Assembly (NCBI GenBank): GCA_044223515.1
Contig: JBGALV010000006.1
Coordinates: 1-64,000, forward strand
Direction: 5' to 3'
DNA length: 64,000 bases
DNA from: SHVZ01 sp044223515
GTDB taxonomy: Bacteria; Pseudomonadota; Alphaproteobacteria; SHVZ01
Below, piece by piece: positions 28,439-43,688 of this stretch (the first letter of the stretch is position 1; each line of letters begins with the position of its first letter). A model generated the notes under the pieces. That model did not search any database, was not told where the DNA came from, and saw only the letters and a program-made list of their open reading frames with translations. Position numbers and translations under genes: made by a program.

Positions 28439-28466
28439 TCTCGGGAAGGGGAAGAGGAGTTCACCC

Positions 28467-29249
28467 ATGACCATCAAGCACATCCTGGTCGCCGTCTCGG
28501 GCGGCGAGGGCGACCGCGGCCGCATCGCCGAGGCCGTCGCCCTGGCACAACGCCACGGCGCTGAGATCGCGGCCCTCCACGTCAAGCCGATGCTGGCCAC
28601 ATACGCGATCGCCCCAGGCGGCGAGATGCCGTTGGCCCTGATCGAGGCCCAGCAGCGCGAGACCGAGGACCGCGCCCACGCCGTCGAGGCGATGGTGCGG
28701 AGCGAGGCCGCAAAGGCGGGCATGACGATCGAGTGGTACGCCGAGGAAGGCAACGAGGCCGGCCATGCGGGCATCCGCGCCCGCTATTCCGACCTCGTCA
28801 TCGCCTCCCCCGACCTCGCCCACGACTTGGTGTTCACCTCGGCGACGCCGGTGCTGGCCTTCCCCGACCAGGCGACGCCGGGCGCACCCAGGCGCGCGCT
28901 GATCGCCTGGAACGGCAGCCGTGAGGCGACCCATGCGGTGCGCGACGCGCTGCCGCTCATGGAAGGCACCGATCCGGTCGTGCTGGTCGTCGATCCGCCG
29001 GACGGCAAGCCGATCGGCGCGGATCTCGCCCGCTCGCTCGGCCGCCACGGCCTCAAGGTCGAGGTGCATGAGCGCCGCTCGGAGAGCCGCTCCGTCGGCG
29101 ACATGCTGCTCGAGGAGGCGCATTCGGTCGGCGCCGACCTGCTGGTGATGGGTGCCTACGGCCATTCGCGCTTCCGCGAATGGGTGCTGGGCGGCGCCAC
29201 CGAGACCGCGCTCAAGGACGCGAAGATCCCCGTTTTGCTTTCACACTAG
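28467..29249 (+). CDS. universal stress protein, two tandem Usp domains
   Basis: This 260-residue protein is a tandem UspA-type protein (Rossmann-like alpha/beta). The first domain (IKHILVAVSGGEGD) lacks a full ATP motif. The second begins ALIAWNGSREA and ends with the ATP-binding pattern GAYGHSRFREWVLGGAT (G-x2-G-x9-G-[ST]). It is cytoplasmic, probably binding ATP under stress. GAGGAG lies before the start. The 3' end overlaps the facing UDG-family gene by 9 bp. Confidence 0.92.
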   Translation: MTIKHILVAVSGGEGDRGRIAEAVALAQRHGAEIAALHVKPMLATYAIAPGGEMPLALIEAQQRETEDRAHAVEAMVRSEAAKAGMTIEWYAEEGNEAGHAGIRARYSDLVIASPDLAHDLVFTSATPVLAFPDQATPGAPRRALIAWNGSREATHAVRDALPLMEGTDPVVLVVDPPDGKPIGADLARSLGRHGLKVEVHERRSESRSVGDMLLEEAHSVGADLLVMGAYGHSRFREWVLGGATETALKDAKIPVLLSH

Positions 29250-29825
29250 GAGCGCACGCACGGTCTCCCGGAGCGCCGGCACCACCCGGCGCTCGAACCA
29301 CGGGTTACGCCTGAGCCAGAGCAGGTTGCGCGGGCTCGGATGCGGGATCGGCCAGAATTCCGGCAGGTAGTCCTCGTACGCCTCGGCCGTCGCCGCCAGC
29401 GTCTCGCGGCGGCGGTCGCCGAGGTACCGCGCCTGTGCGTACTGCCCGACCAGCAAGGTCAACTCAATCTTCGGCATGTGCCGGCGCACCTTCTCGGCCC
29501 AGGCCGGCGCGCATTCCGGACGCGGCGGCAGGTCGCCGCCCTTGCCCTTCCCCGGATAGCAGAAGCCCTGCGGCACCAGCGCGATGCGGTCACGGTCGTA
29601 GAAGACCTCGCGGCCGATGCCGAGCCAGTCTCGCAGGCGGTCACCCGACGGATCGTTGAACGGGATGCCGGTCGCGTGGACCCGGGTGCCCGGCGCCTGG
29701 CCGACGATCAGGATCCGCGCCTTCGTTCCCGCCTGCAGCGTCGGCCTGGGGCCCAGCGGCAGATGCTCCGCGCAGATCCGGCAGGCGCGGATCTCCGCCA
29801 GCAGGCGGTCGAGCGCCGCCGTCAT
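29241..29825 (-). CDS. uracil-DNA glycosylase superfamily protein
   Basis: This 194-residue protein has the family 4/5-type layout. Near the N-terminus is CRIC, then motif A-like LIVGQAPGTRVH, PFNDPSGDRLRDWLG, GFCYPGKG and PECAPAW, and finally motif B-like IPHPSPRN. The four cysteines fit a 4Fe-4S cluster as in thermophile UDGs. The GQAPG loop differs from the GEAPG of active Udg4, so uracil excision is not assured. The start overlaps the Sir2 stop by 4 bases, so it belongs to the ThpR-Sir2-UDG group. Confidence 0.82.
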   Translation of the reverse strand: MTAALDRLLAEIRACRICAEHLPLGPRPTLQAGTKARILIVGQAPGTRVHATGIPFNDPSGDRLRDWLGIGREVFYDRDRIALVPQGFCYPGKGKGGDLPPRPECAPAWAEKVRRHMPKIELTLLVGQYAQARYLGDRRRETLAATAEAYEDYLPEFWPIPHPSPRNLLWLRRNPWFERRVVPALRETVRALLV

Positions 29826-30562
29826 CTCTTCAGCAGGTCATCCACGAAGGCCGGGACCACCTGGCTCGCGGGTCCGTGGATCGCATGGGTGAAGAGGCTC
29901 GCACCTTCCGACGGCTCGAGGTTGAGCTCGACCGAGGGTGTGCCGCGCGCGCGGGTCTCGGAGACGAAGCCGGCGGCCGGATAGACGTTGCCCGAGGTGC
30001 CGATCGAGACGAAGAGCCCGGCGCGGGTGAGCGCCTCGCCGATGCGGTCCATCTCCAGCGGCATCTCGCCGAACCAGACGACATGGGGGCGAAGGCCGGC
30101 GGCGCGCCCGCAGATGTCGCAGCGCATGTCGCGCGACATGTCCTCGTGCCAGACGAGGATCGAGCGGCAATGCTCGCACTCCGCCTTGAGCAGCTCGCCA
30201 TGCATGTGGATCAGCCTGGTCGTGCCGGCGCGTTCGTGCAGGTTGTCGATGTTCTGGGTCACCACCAGGACCTCGCCCGGCCATTCGCGCTCGAGCCTGG
30301 CCAGCGCCGCATGCGCGGCATTGGGCTGCACGTCGGTGCTCAAGAGACCACGTCGACGCTCGTTGTAGAAGGCGTGCACGCGCCTCGGATCCTTGACGAA
30401 GGCCTCGTAGGTGGCGACGTCCTCGATCCGTACCTTCGACCAGATGCCGTCGGAGTCGCGGAAGGTGTCGAGCCCGGATTCCTTGGAGATGCCGGCACCG
30501 GTGAGCACCACGATGAGCGAGCCGGCGTCGGGCCGGATCCCCTCAAGTGCCGAGGAGCGCAT
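29822..30562 (-). CDS. cobB: NAD-dependent protein deacylase, Sir2/CobB family
   Basis: This 246-residue sirtuin removes acyl groups from lysines using NAD. Motifs: LTGAGISKESGLDTFRDSDGIW for NAD, TQNIDNLHERAG, HMHGEL with the catalytic His, two zinc cysteine pairs (CEHC and CDIC), and VSIGTSGNVYPAAG. Y-N-E-R in the FYNERRRG helix matches the YxxR of class III sirtuins, which remove succinyl and malonyl groups as well as acetyl. Its start lies 20 bp inside the upstream thpR gene. Confidence 0.93.
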   Translation of the reverse strand: MRSSALEGIRPDAGSLIVVLTGAGISKESGLDTFRDSDGIWSKVRIEDVATYEAFVKDPRRVHAFYNERRRGLLSTDVQPNAAHAALARLEREWPGEVLVVTQNIDNLHERAGTTRLIHMHGELLKAECEHCRSILVWHEDMSRDMRCDICGRAAGLRPHVVWFGEMPLEMDRIGEALTRAGLFVSIGTSGNVYPAAGFVSETRARGTPSVELNLEPSEGASLFTHAIHGPASQVVPAFVDDLLKR

Positions 30563-31085
30563 ACTCGACTTCCGGCGTGTAGATCGCGCCTCCCCGGGAG
30601 AGGAAGCTCGAGAACAGGGTGAAGGCGGTCACCTCGAAGGGCGGCATCCGGAACAGGTTGTAGTCGGCGATGAACTTCGCCACGCGGGCGGCGGGGCTGC
30701 CGGAGAGCCTGGCGAGGGTGACGTGCGGGGAGAACTTCCGCCCCTCGGGTTCCAGCCCGAGCCGGACCAGCGCCGACTCGATCTTGCTCTGCAGGTGGTT
30801 CAGGCCCGGATTCTTTTCCACGCCGGCCCAGATCACGTTCGCCCGTTCCTTGGTGCCCCAGTGGCCGACGCCGGCGAGCGTCAGGTCGAACGGCTTGGCG
30901 CTGACCCCGGCGAGCGCGGAGATGATGTCCTCGGCCCAGCCGCCGTCGACTTCGCCGATGAACCTGAGCGTCAGATGCAGGTTTTCGCGGTCGACCCAGC
31001 GGGCCCCCGGCACCCCGCCCGCGAGCAGGCCCAGACGTTCGCGGACGTCCTCGGGCAGCGGCAGGGCGACGAATAGGCGGGGCAT
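30543..31085 (-). CDS. thpR: RNA 2',3'-cyclic phosphodiesterase ThpR
   Basis: This 180-residue 2H phosphoesterase opens 2',3'-cyclic phosphates on RNA ends and has reversible 2'-5' ligase activity in E. coli. The two HxTx motifs are HLTLRFIGE near residue 37 and HVTLARL near 121. MPRLFVALPLPEDVRERL is the typical start. It is cytoplasmic. It overlaps the Sir2 gene and is divergent from the giant kinase gene at 31197, with 111 bp between. Confidence 0.93.
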   Translation of the reverse strand: MPRLFVALPLPEDVRERLGLLAGGVPGARWVDRENLHLTLRFIGEVDGGWAEDIISALAGVSAKPFDLTLAGVGHWGTKERANVIWAGVEKNPGLNHLQSKIESALVRLGLEPEGRKFSPHVTLARLSGSPAARVAKFIADYNLFRMPPFEVTAFTLFSSFLSRGGAIYTPEVEYALLGT

Positions 31086-31196
31086 GGGCTCGTGTCCGTA
31101 GCTGACCGTTTCTTAGCCCGGCCGGCGGGCTTTGCGCCAGTGGCTTGCGCTGCAACGGCAAGGTAGCCTCGCGGCACTCTCGGGGAGTCGCCTAGA

Positions 31197-38297
<7,101 letters not shown>

Positions 38298-38415
38298 AAC
38301 CCTGAAAACCCGTTCAGCTTTCCCCCTCGTCCGCGCGCGAACGGCCATGGTAAACTTTCGCCATGGCACCGATTAAGAGCGCCGGCCGGCTGGGAAACCC
38401 GTAGGGAGGCGCACG

Positions 38416-38844
38416 ATGACTGCAGCCGGCACGGCGTCCTCGCCGCAGACAGACTTCGCCGAGGTCTCGGCCCTGGTGGTCGACGACAACGACTTTGTCC
38501 GCGACCTGGTCGCCAACCAGCTCCGCCAGATCGGCTTCACCAAGGTGCAGACCGCCCCCGATGGCGGCGCCGCCCTCAAGGTCTGCGACGAGACGCCGCC
38601 CGGCCTGATGATCTGCGACATCAACATGGAGCCGATGGGCGGCTTCGAGCTGATCACGCGGCTGCGCGACAAGGGCAGGACCGGCAGCGACCGGATCCCG
38701 ACGATCATGTTGTCCAGCCACGCGGTGCCCGAGTTCATCGACCGCGCCCGCTCGCTCGAGGTCGATGCCTTCCTGGTCAAGCCGGTGAAGAAGGACGCGC
38801 TCGCCGAGCGCATCCGCACCGTGCTGCAGCGGAAGCCGGGCTAG
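38416..38844 (+). CDS. single-domain response regulator (CheY-like)
   Basis: This 142-residue receiver has the acidic pocket VVDDND, phospho-Asp in LMICDINMEP, Ser in IMLSSHAV and Lys in LVKPVKK. The P-M-G-G in place of P-x-M-D-G after the phospho-Asp is slightly unusual. It carries no output domain. AGGGAGG precedes the ATG. It is 118 bp downstream of the giant kinase on the same strand and is its natural partner or a phosphate sink. Confidence 0.92.
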   Translation: MTAAGTASSPQTDFAEVSALVVDDNDFVRDLVANQLRQIGFTKVQTAPDGGAALKVCDETPPGLMICDINMEPMGGFELITRLRDKGRTGSDRIPTIMLSSHAVPEFIDRARSLEVDAFLVKPVKKDALAERIRTVLQRKPG

Positions 38845-38852
38845 ACGAAACC

Positions 38853-39317
38853 TTGCGTCGCCGCATTAAGCTTCTCGCCGTCGCCTGGGTCGCCGCGGCC
38901 GTCGCGATCGGCGCCGCCGCCGTTACCTTCGATGCGGCGCACCTGCCATTCGTTCTCGCTTCGCTCGGCGGTTCGGCGGTCATCCTCTTCGGCATGCCCG
39001 ACAGCGACATGGCGCAGCCGCGCAGCTTCCTCGGCGGCCACCTGCTCGCGACCACGGTCGGAATCGGCTTCCTGCACCTTCTCGGCACCGAGTGGTGGGT
39101 GATGGCGGCCGCGGTCGCGACCGCCCTGACCCTGATGCAGGTGACGCGCACTATCCACTCGCCCGCCGGCGCGGATCCGATCATCGTGATTCTCAACCAC
39201 GCCGGCTGGTCGTTCCTGCTGGCGCCGGTCGCGATCGGGCTGGCGATCCTTCTCGTCGCCGCCCTCGTCTTCAACAACTGGGGTGGCCTTGCGAAGTATC
39301 CGCGCCGCTGGGCCTAG
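38853..39317 (+). CDS. HPP family membrane protein
   Basis: This 154-residue integral membrane protein has four predicted helices. It shows the HPP-family elements ASLGGSAVILFGMPDS, QPRSFLGGHLL and HSPAGADPII (the HPP motif here is HSP). Some HPP proteins transport nitrite in plastids; bacterial function is uncertain. The start is TTG 38853, 8 bp after the receiver stop, behind a weak site; no ATG is close. Its stop overlaps the end of the convergent trpEG by 4 bases. Confidence 0.85.
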   Translation: MRRRIKLLAVAWVAAAVAIGAAAVTFDAAHLPFVLASLGGSAVILFGMPDSDMAQPRSFLGGHLLATTVGIGFLHLLGTEWWVMAAAVATALTLMQVTRTIHSPAGADPIIVILNHAGWSFLLAPVAIGLAILLVAALVFNNWGGLAKYPRRWA

Positions 39318-41515
39318 CCGCTCGTCCCCGTCCGTTTCTCCTCGCCGCGGCGGGCAAGCCGCGACACGATCTCGCTGATCAGCTTGAAGCCGACGCCGTC
39401 CTCGAGCGTCAGGATCGATTCCGGGTGGAACTGAACGGCCGCGATCGGCAGGTCCTTGTGCTCGATCGCCATGATCACGCCGTCCTCGGTCTTCGCCTTC
39501 ACCAGCAGCGACGCGGGCAGCGTCTCCGGCTTCGCGAACAGCGAGTGGTAGCGGCCGACGGTGAACTTCTCCGGCAGTCCGGCGAGGAAGCGGCCGGGCT
39601 CCGGCGTCACCACCGAGGCCTTGCCGTGCATCGGCTCGCCGAGCTGGCCGAGGCTGCCGCCGAAGTGCTCGACCAGGCCCTGCAGGCCTAGGCACACGCC
39701 GAAGATCGGCACGTTGCGCCCGAGCGCCGCGTCCAGGGTCGCGGTCATCGCGAAGTCGGACGGACGGCCTGGCCCCGGCGAGAGCACGACCAGGTCGGGC
39801 GGCGACTTGGAGATCGCCTCCGCCGCGAGGCCGTGGCGGAGCGTCGTCACCTTGGCGCCGGTCTGCCTGATGTAGTCGGCCAGCATGTGGACGAAGCTGT
39901 CCTCGTGGTCGACCAGCAGCACGTTCAGGTCCTTGCCCGGCTGCGGCTTCGCCGCCTGCGCCTGCTTCGGCTTCGCCGCCTGGCTCGCGGAGCGGATCGC
40001 CGCCAGCATCGCGGAGGCCTTCAGCTTGCACTCGGCGTCCTCGGCCTCAGGCTCGGAGTCGAACAGCAGCGTGGCGCCGGCGCGCACCTCGGCGATGCCG
40101 TCCTTCATGCGGATCGTGCGCAGCGTGAGCCCGGTGTTGAGGTTGCCGTTGAAGCCGATCCAGCCGATGGCGCCGCCGTACCAGCGACGCGGCGACTTCT
40201 CGTGGTCCTCGAGGAACTGCATCGCCCAGAGCTTCGGCGCGCCGGTGACGGTGACGGCCCAGGCGTGGGTGAGGAATCCGTCGAGTGCGTCGTAGCCTTC
40301 GCGCAGATGGCCCTCGACGTGGTCGACCGTGTGGATCAGCCGCGAATACATCTCGATCTGGCGCCGGCCGATCACGCGCACGGTGCCGGGCTCGCAGACC
40401 CGCGCCTTGTCGTTGCGGTCGACGTCGGTGCACATCGTGAGCTCGGCCGCGTCCTTCTGCGAGTTGAGCAGCTTCAGGATCTGCCCGGCGTCGCCGATCG
40501 CATCGCGGCCGCGCGCGATCGTGCCCGAGATCGGGCAGGTCTCGATGCGCTTGCCGTCGACGCGGACGAACATCTCGGGCGAGGCCGAGACCAGGAACTC
40601 TCCGTCGCCGAGGTTCATCAGCGCGCCGTAGGGCGCCGGGTTGAGGTCCTTCAGCACGTCGAAGACACGCGACGGCGATGCGGTCGTCGCCTCGCCGAAG
40701 GTCTGGCCGGGCACCACCTCGAACAGGTCGCCGCGGGCGAAGCTCTCCTTCGCCGTGTCGACGATCGCCGGATACTCGCCCGGCGCATGATCGGTGGTGA
40801 CCGCGTCGCCGCCGTTGCCGAGACGGAACGGATGGTCGCCGCCGTCGCGCGGCAGATCGTCGGTCTTGTAGCCGTCGACGATGAAGTCGTAGCGATAGAG
40901 CATCGCCTGGTGGCGCTGGTGGTCGATCGCCAGGATCTCGTCGGGCAGATAGACGACGAGGTCGCGCTGGTCGGCCGAGCGCGTGAGGCGCTGGCGGATG
41001 CGCTCGAACTGGAACGCCAGATCGTAGCCGAAGGCGCCGTAGAGGCCGAGATGCGGCTCCTCCTCGGAGGAGAACAGGTCGACCAGCTTGCGCATCACCG
41101 AGAACAGGCTCGGCTGGCGCGAGCGCTGCTCCTCGGGGAAGCGCTCGGCCGGCTCGCGCACGCGGCCCGAGAGCTCGCCGTCGCCGGCGATCAGCGCCTC
41201 GACCGTGTCGGCGGTCTCGAGCGCGCCGCAGATCGCGCGCATCAGGATCTTGCCGCGCGCGTTCAGCGCCTGGACCTTGAACGTCCGGCCGCGGCCGGTG
41301 ATCATCACCGGCGGGTTCTTGAAGCCGATGTCCCAGCGCGAGTAGCGGCCCGGGAACTCGACCGAGGAGGAGAAGAAGCAGCCGAGCTTGTGGTCGAGCG
41401 CCCGCACCAGCGGCTCGGCGACGTCGCCCTCGGGCAGGATCAGGCTGTGGCGCTCGACGGCGATGCCGCCCTTGGTGGTGTAGCGGTCGAAGCGCGGCTC
41501 GGCAGGACGAGACAT
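39314..41515 (-). CDS. trpE(G): fused anthranilate synthase TrpE-TrpG
   Basis: This 733-residue enzyme makes anthranilate from chorismate and glutamine, the first step of tryptophan synthesis. The TrpE half (about 1-500) has the chorismate-binding signatures FEVVPGQTF, CPISGTIARGRD, DVDRNDKARVCEPGTV and THAWAVTVTGAPK. A QAAKPKQAQAAK linker leads to the glutamine amidotransferase half with GVCLGLQGL (Cys nucleophile) and FHPESI (His). The fusion is usual in rhizobia and some other alphaproteobacteria. It is transcribed behind a leader peptide and attenuator (see 41604-41750). Confidence 0.95.
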   Translation of the reverse strand: MSRPAEPRFDRYTTKGGIAVERHSLILPEGDVAEPLVRALDHKLGCFFSSSVEFPGRYSRWDIGFKNPPVMITGRGRTFKVQALNARGKILMRAICGALETADTVEALIAGDGELSGRVREPAERFPEEQRSRQPSLFSVMRKLVDLFSSEEEPHLGLYGAFGYDLAFQFERIRQRLTRSADQRDLVVYLPDEILAIDHQRHQAMLYRYDFIVDGYKTDDLPRDGGDHPFRLGNGGDAVTTDHAPGEYPAIVDTAKESFARGDLFEVVPGQTFGEATTASPSRVFDVLKDLNPAPYGALMNLGDGEFLVSASPEMFVRVDGKRIETCPISGTIARGRDAIGDAGQILKLLNSQKDAAELTMCTDVDRNDKARVCEPGTVRVIGRRQIEMYSRLIHTVDHVEGHLREGYDALDGFLTHAWAVTVTGAPKLWAMQFLEDHEKSPRRWYGGAIGWIGFNGNLNTGLTLRTIRMKDGIAEVRAGATLLFDSEPEAEDAECKLKASAMLAAIRSASQAAKPKQAQAAKPQPGKDLNVLLVDHEDSFVHMLADYIRQTGAKVTTLRHGLAAEAISKSPPDLVVLSPGPGRPSDFAMTATLDAALGRNVPIFGVCLGLQGLVEHFGGSLGQLGEPMHGKASVVTPEPGRFLAGLPEKFTVGRYHSLFAKPETLPASLLVKAKTEDGVIMAIEHKDLPIAAVQFHPESILTLEDGVGFKLISEIVSRLARRGEEKRTGTSG

Positions 41516-41603
41516 GATACGGAAGCTCCCAGTTACGACGGTTTGAGACCGCTTCGGTCGACCGGGAGGCTTGGATTTTCAGGGAGGGTCTAGAAACTGA
41601 TAA

Positions 41604-41627
41604 GGCCGCCCGGTCTCCCCGGCGGCC
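41604..41627 (-). terminator. trp attenuator terminator (segments 3:4)
   Basis: On the minus strand GGCCGCC (41621-41627) pairs with GGCGGCC (41604-41610), with a GGAGA-type loop, followed by TTATCAGTTT. Segment 2 (within 41654-41663) can pair with segment 3 as antiterminator, and segment 1 (41669-41676, overlapping the last Trp, Arg and Ala codons and adjoining the stop of the leader peptide) can pair with segment 2. It lies about 90 bp before trpE(G). Confidence 0.8.
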
Positions 41628-41665
41628 CCTTTCGATCGATCAAAGTCGAACGCGGCGGCCGCCTG

Positions 41666-41713
41666 TCAGGCCCGCCACCACCAACGACGCGCGATCTTGA
41701 TCGACCGGTTCAT
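41666..41713 (-). CDS. trpL: trp leader peptide TrpL
   Basis: This is a 15-residue peptide, MNRSIKIARRWWWRA, with three consecutive Trp codons just before the stop. It lies about 150 bp upstream of trpE(G) and is followed by four mutually exclusive pairing segments. This is the classic arrangement of transcription attenuation: with enough charged tRNA-Trp the ribosome reaches the stop and the 3:4 terminator forms, and with too little it stalls on the Trp codons and 2:3 pairing lets transcription continue. No Shine-Dalgarno sequence is present; the promoter spacing suggests the transcript begins at or next to the AUG. Confidence 0.88.
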   Translation of the reverse strand: MNRSIKIARRWWWRA

Positions 41714-41721
41714 GGGCCGGA

Positions 41722-41750
41722 GGATGACCGAGGTCCGGAGTCGGCGTCAA
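41722..41750 (-). promoter_or_regulatory. trpL-trpE(G) promoter
   Basis: TTGACG (41745-41750) and TCATCC (41722-41727) are separated by 17 bp on the minus strand. The predicted transcription start falls on or within 1-2 bases of the trpL start codon at 41713, which explains the missing ribosome site. The -35 box begins 3 bp beyond the stop codon of the upstream hydrolase gene. Confidence 0.65.
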
Positions 41751-41752
41751 GC

Positions 41753-42655
41753 CTATTCAACCCGCTTCAGGAACTCCGCGACCAGCGGCGTCCACAGCGG
41801 GCGGCCGTCGGCGCTGCCGAAAGTTTCGTGGCCTTCGTTCCTGAAGGCCGGCAGCAGGCGGTAGTCGACGTTGCCGCCGCCGGCCTTGAACGCATCGGCC
41901 AGGCGCTGGGACAGAGCCGGCGCGAAGTAGGTGTCGTTCATCGCATAGAGCCAGAGCGAGGGCACCTTGGCTCCGCCGCCGAAGGTCCGCATCGCCGTGA
42001 CCAGGCGATCGGGCGCGCAGTTCTCCTTGCCGCTCGGCCCCTGATGGCCGCCACGGCCCCCGGCGAAGTTGATCACCGCGACCACGCCATCGATGTTGCG
42101 CCCGGCGCTCGCCGCCACACCGAAGCCGCCCGCCGATTGGCCGATCAGGACCACCCGGTCCTTGCGGGCCATCGGCATGGCGCGGGCATAGCGGGCCACG
42201 GCCTCGATGTCGTCGGCCGCCGCCTTGCCGGCCGCGATGTAGTTGGCGTTGTCGCAGGTCCCGTACTTCTCCGGCCAGGGCGTGTTTTCCGGTTCGCCAT
42301 AGCCGCGGCGAAGCGGCAGCACCACCATGTAGCCGCGCTCCACCAGCCACTCGCTTGCGGAACGGAAGGACGGCACGCTCATCTTGGGCCGGTCCGCGCC
42401 GCTGGGCGGCGAGCCGTGGTTGACGATCGCCACCTTGAACGGCCCGCTGCCGGAAGGGCGGAAGACCCGCGCCTTGAGGACGGCATCGCCGCCACCCGGA
42501 ACGAACCACGCCTCCTCGTTGAGCTTCGGCGAGATCACCTGGACAAGCCCCGGCTTGCGCGGCGCCTTGGACCAGGGATCGGGCTGCGCCGCGGCCGAGC
42601 CGGCGGCACCGACGGCGAGAGCGAGCGCGAGAACGATGCCGCGGACGAAGCGCAT
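41753..42655 (-). CDS. exported alpha/beta hydrolase (dienelactone hydrolase-like)
   Basis: This 300-residue alpha/beta hydrolase has a signal peptide (cleavage after AAAQ near residue 24), hence periplasmic or secreted. The nucleophile elbow is GQSAGGFG, the acid lies in YAMNDTYFAP and the His in NEGHETF. NHGSPP forms the oxyanion region. It is a close paralogue of the lipoprotein hydrolase at 43689-44591: both share CAPDRLV, AKVPxLWLY and PxRRGYG. GGAGGA precedes ATG 42655. The substrate, an ester or peptide, is unknown. Confidence 0.85.
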   Translation of the reverse strand: MRFVRGIVLALALAVGAAGSAAAQPDPWSKAPRKPGLVQVISPKLNEEAWFVPGGGDAVLKARVFRPSGSGPFKVAIVNHGSPPSGADRPKMSVPSFRSASEWLVERGYMVVLPLRRGYGEPENTPWPEKYGTCDNANYIAAGKAAADDIEAVARYARAMPMARKDRVVLIGQSAGGFGVAASAGRNIDGVVAVINFAGGRGGHQGPSGKENCAPDRLVTAMRTFGGGAKVPSLWLYAMNDTYFAPALSQRLADAFKAGGGNVDYRLLPAFRNEGHETFGSADGRPLWTPLVAEFLKRVE

Positions 42656-42709
42656 GATGGTCCTCCGAAGATGGCCGCCCGAGTCTAGCCGGATGCTATC
42701 TTGCGGGCC

Positions 42710-43666
42710 ATGCACGTGCTGTTCCTGCTCGCCACCCTTCTTCTCTCGTGGCCGGCGCTGGCCGAGTCCTGGTCGGCGGATCCGCGCAATGGATGCCGTG
42801 TCCGCAACGAGACGCGGGCGCCGGACGAGGTGTCGCTCTGGGACGGCGTCTGCGTCGAGGGCACGGCGCAAGGACCGGGCCGCCTGGTCTGGGTCGCCCG
42901 CAACCGGCCGGTCTTCATCTACGAGGGAACGATGCAGGCGGGCGCGATGCACGGCGACGGCGCCTACGAGCTTCCCAACGGCCAGCGCTACGAAGGCCAG
43001 TTCGCCGACGACCTGCCTTCGGGCACGGGCGTCTACACCTGGCCCGGCGGCAGCCGCTACGAAGGCGGCTTCCGCAACGGCGAGTTCCACGGCCATGGCG
43101 TCCGCGTCTGGAGCGGCGACTCGCCCTTCGCCGGCGACCACTACGACGGCGACTTCGTCGGCGGCCGTCGCACCGGCAAGGGCATCTACCTCTTCGCCAA
43201 CGGCGATCGCTACGAAGGCGACTTCGTCGACGGCAAGATCACCGGGCTGGGCCGGTACACCTATCCCGACGGCGGCTACTACGAGGGTGAGCTGTTCGAC
43301 GGCCGCTACAACGGGCGCGGCTTCCGCATCTGGCCGAACGGCGACCGCTACTGGGGCGAGTTCCTCGACGACGAGCGCACCGGCGAGGGCGTCTACATCT
43401 GGGCAACCGGCCAGCGCTACGAAGGCACCTTCATCGACGGCAAGCGCCACGGGCACGGCGCCTATCTGTGGCCGGGCGAGAGCCTCTATGTCGGCGACTT
43501 CGCGCGCGACCGCATGAGCGGCAAGGGATTGCGGATCTGGGCCGACGGCCGCCGCTACGACGGCGACTGGGACAATGACCAGCGCCACGGCGACGGCTGG
43601 TGTACCGACCCTGCTGGCGACAACGGCGCCTGCCGCTGCGTCGACAACGAGTGCCGCTTCAAGTGA
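42710..43666 (+). CDS. secreted MORN-repeat protein
   Basis: This 318-residue protein has a signal peptide (HVLFLLATLLLSWPALA, cleavage near residue 19). After a 60-residue Cys-containing segment come ten MORN repeats of about 23 residues. They have the pattern YxGxFxxGxxxGxGxxxWxxGxR, from YEGTMQAGAMHG to YDGDWDNDQRHG. A Cys-rich tail (CTDPAGDNGACRCVDNEC) can form disulfides. MORN repeats build flat beta-surfaces that bind lipids or proteins; exported bacterial MORN proteins are poorly studied. It sits between the two paralogous hydrolase genes, both on the opposite strand. The TTG at 42701 is an alternative start. Confidence 0.88.
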   Translation: MHVLFLLATLLLSWPALAESWSADPRNGCRVRNETRAPDEVSLWDGVCVEGTAQGPGRLVWVARNRPVFIYEGTMQAGAMHGDGAYELPNGQRYEGQFADDLPSGTGVYTWPGGSRYEGGFRNGEFHGHGVRVWSGDSPFAGDHYDGDFVGGRRTGKGIYLFANGDRYEGDFVDGKITGLGRYTYPDGGYYEGELFDGRYNGRGFRIWPNGDRYWGEFLDDERTGEGVYIWATGQRYEGTFIDGKRHGHGAYLWPGESLYVGDFARDRMSGKGLRIWADGRRYDGDWDNDQRHGDGWCTDPAGDNGACRCVDNECRFK

Positions 43667-43688
43667 GCGCCGCGCTCCGTGAGCGCGA

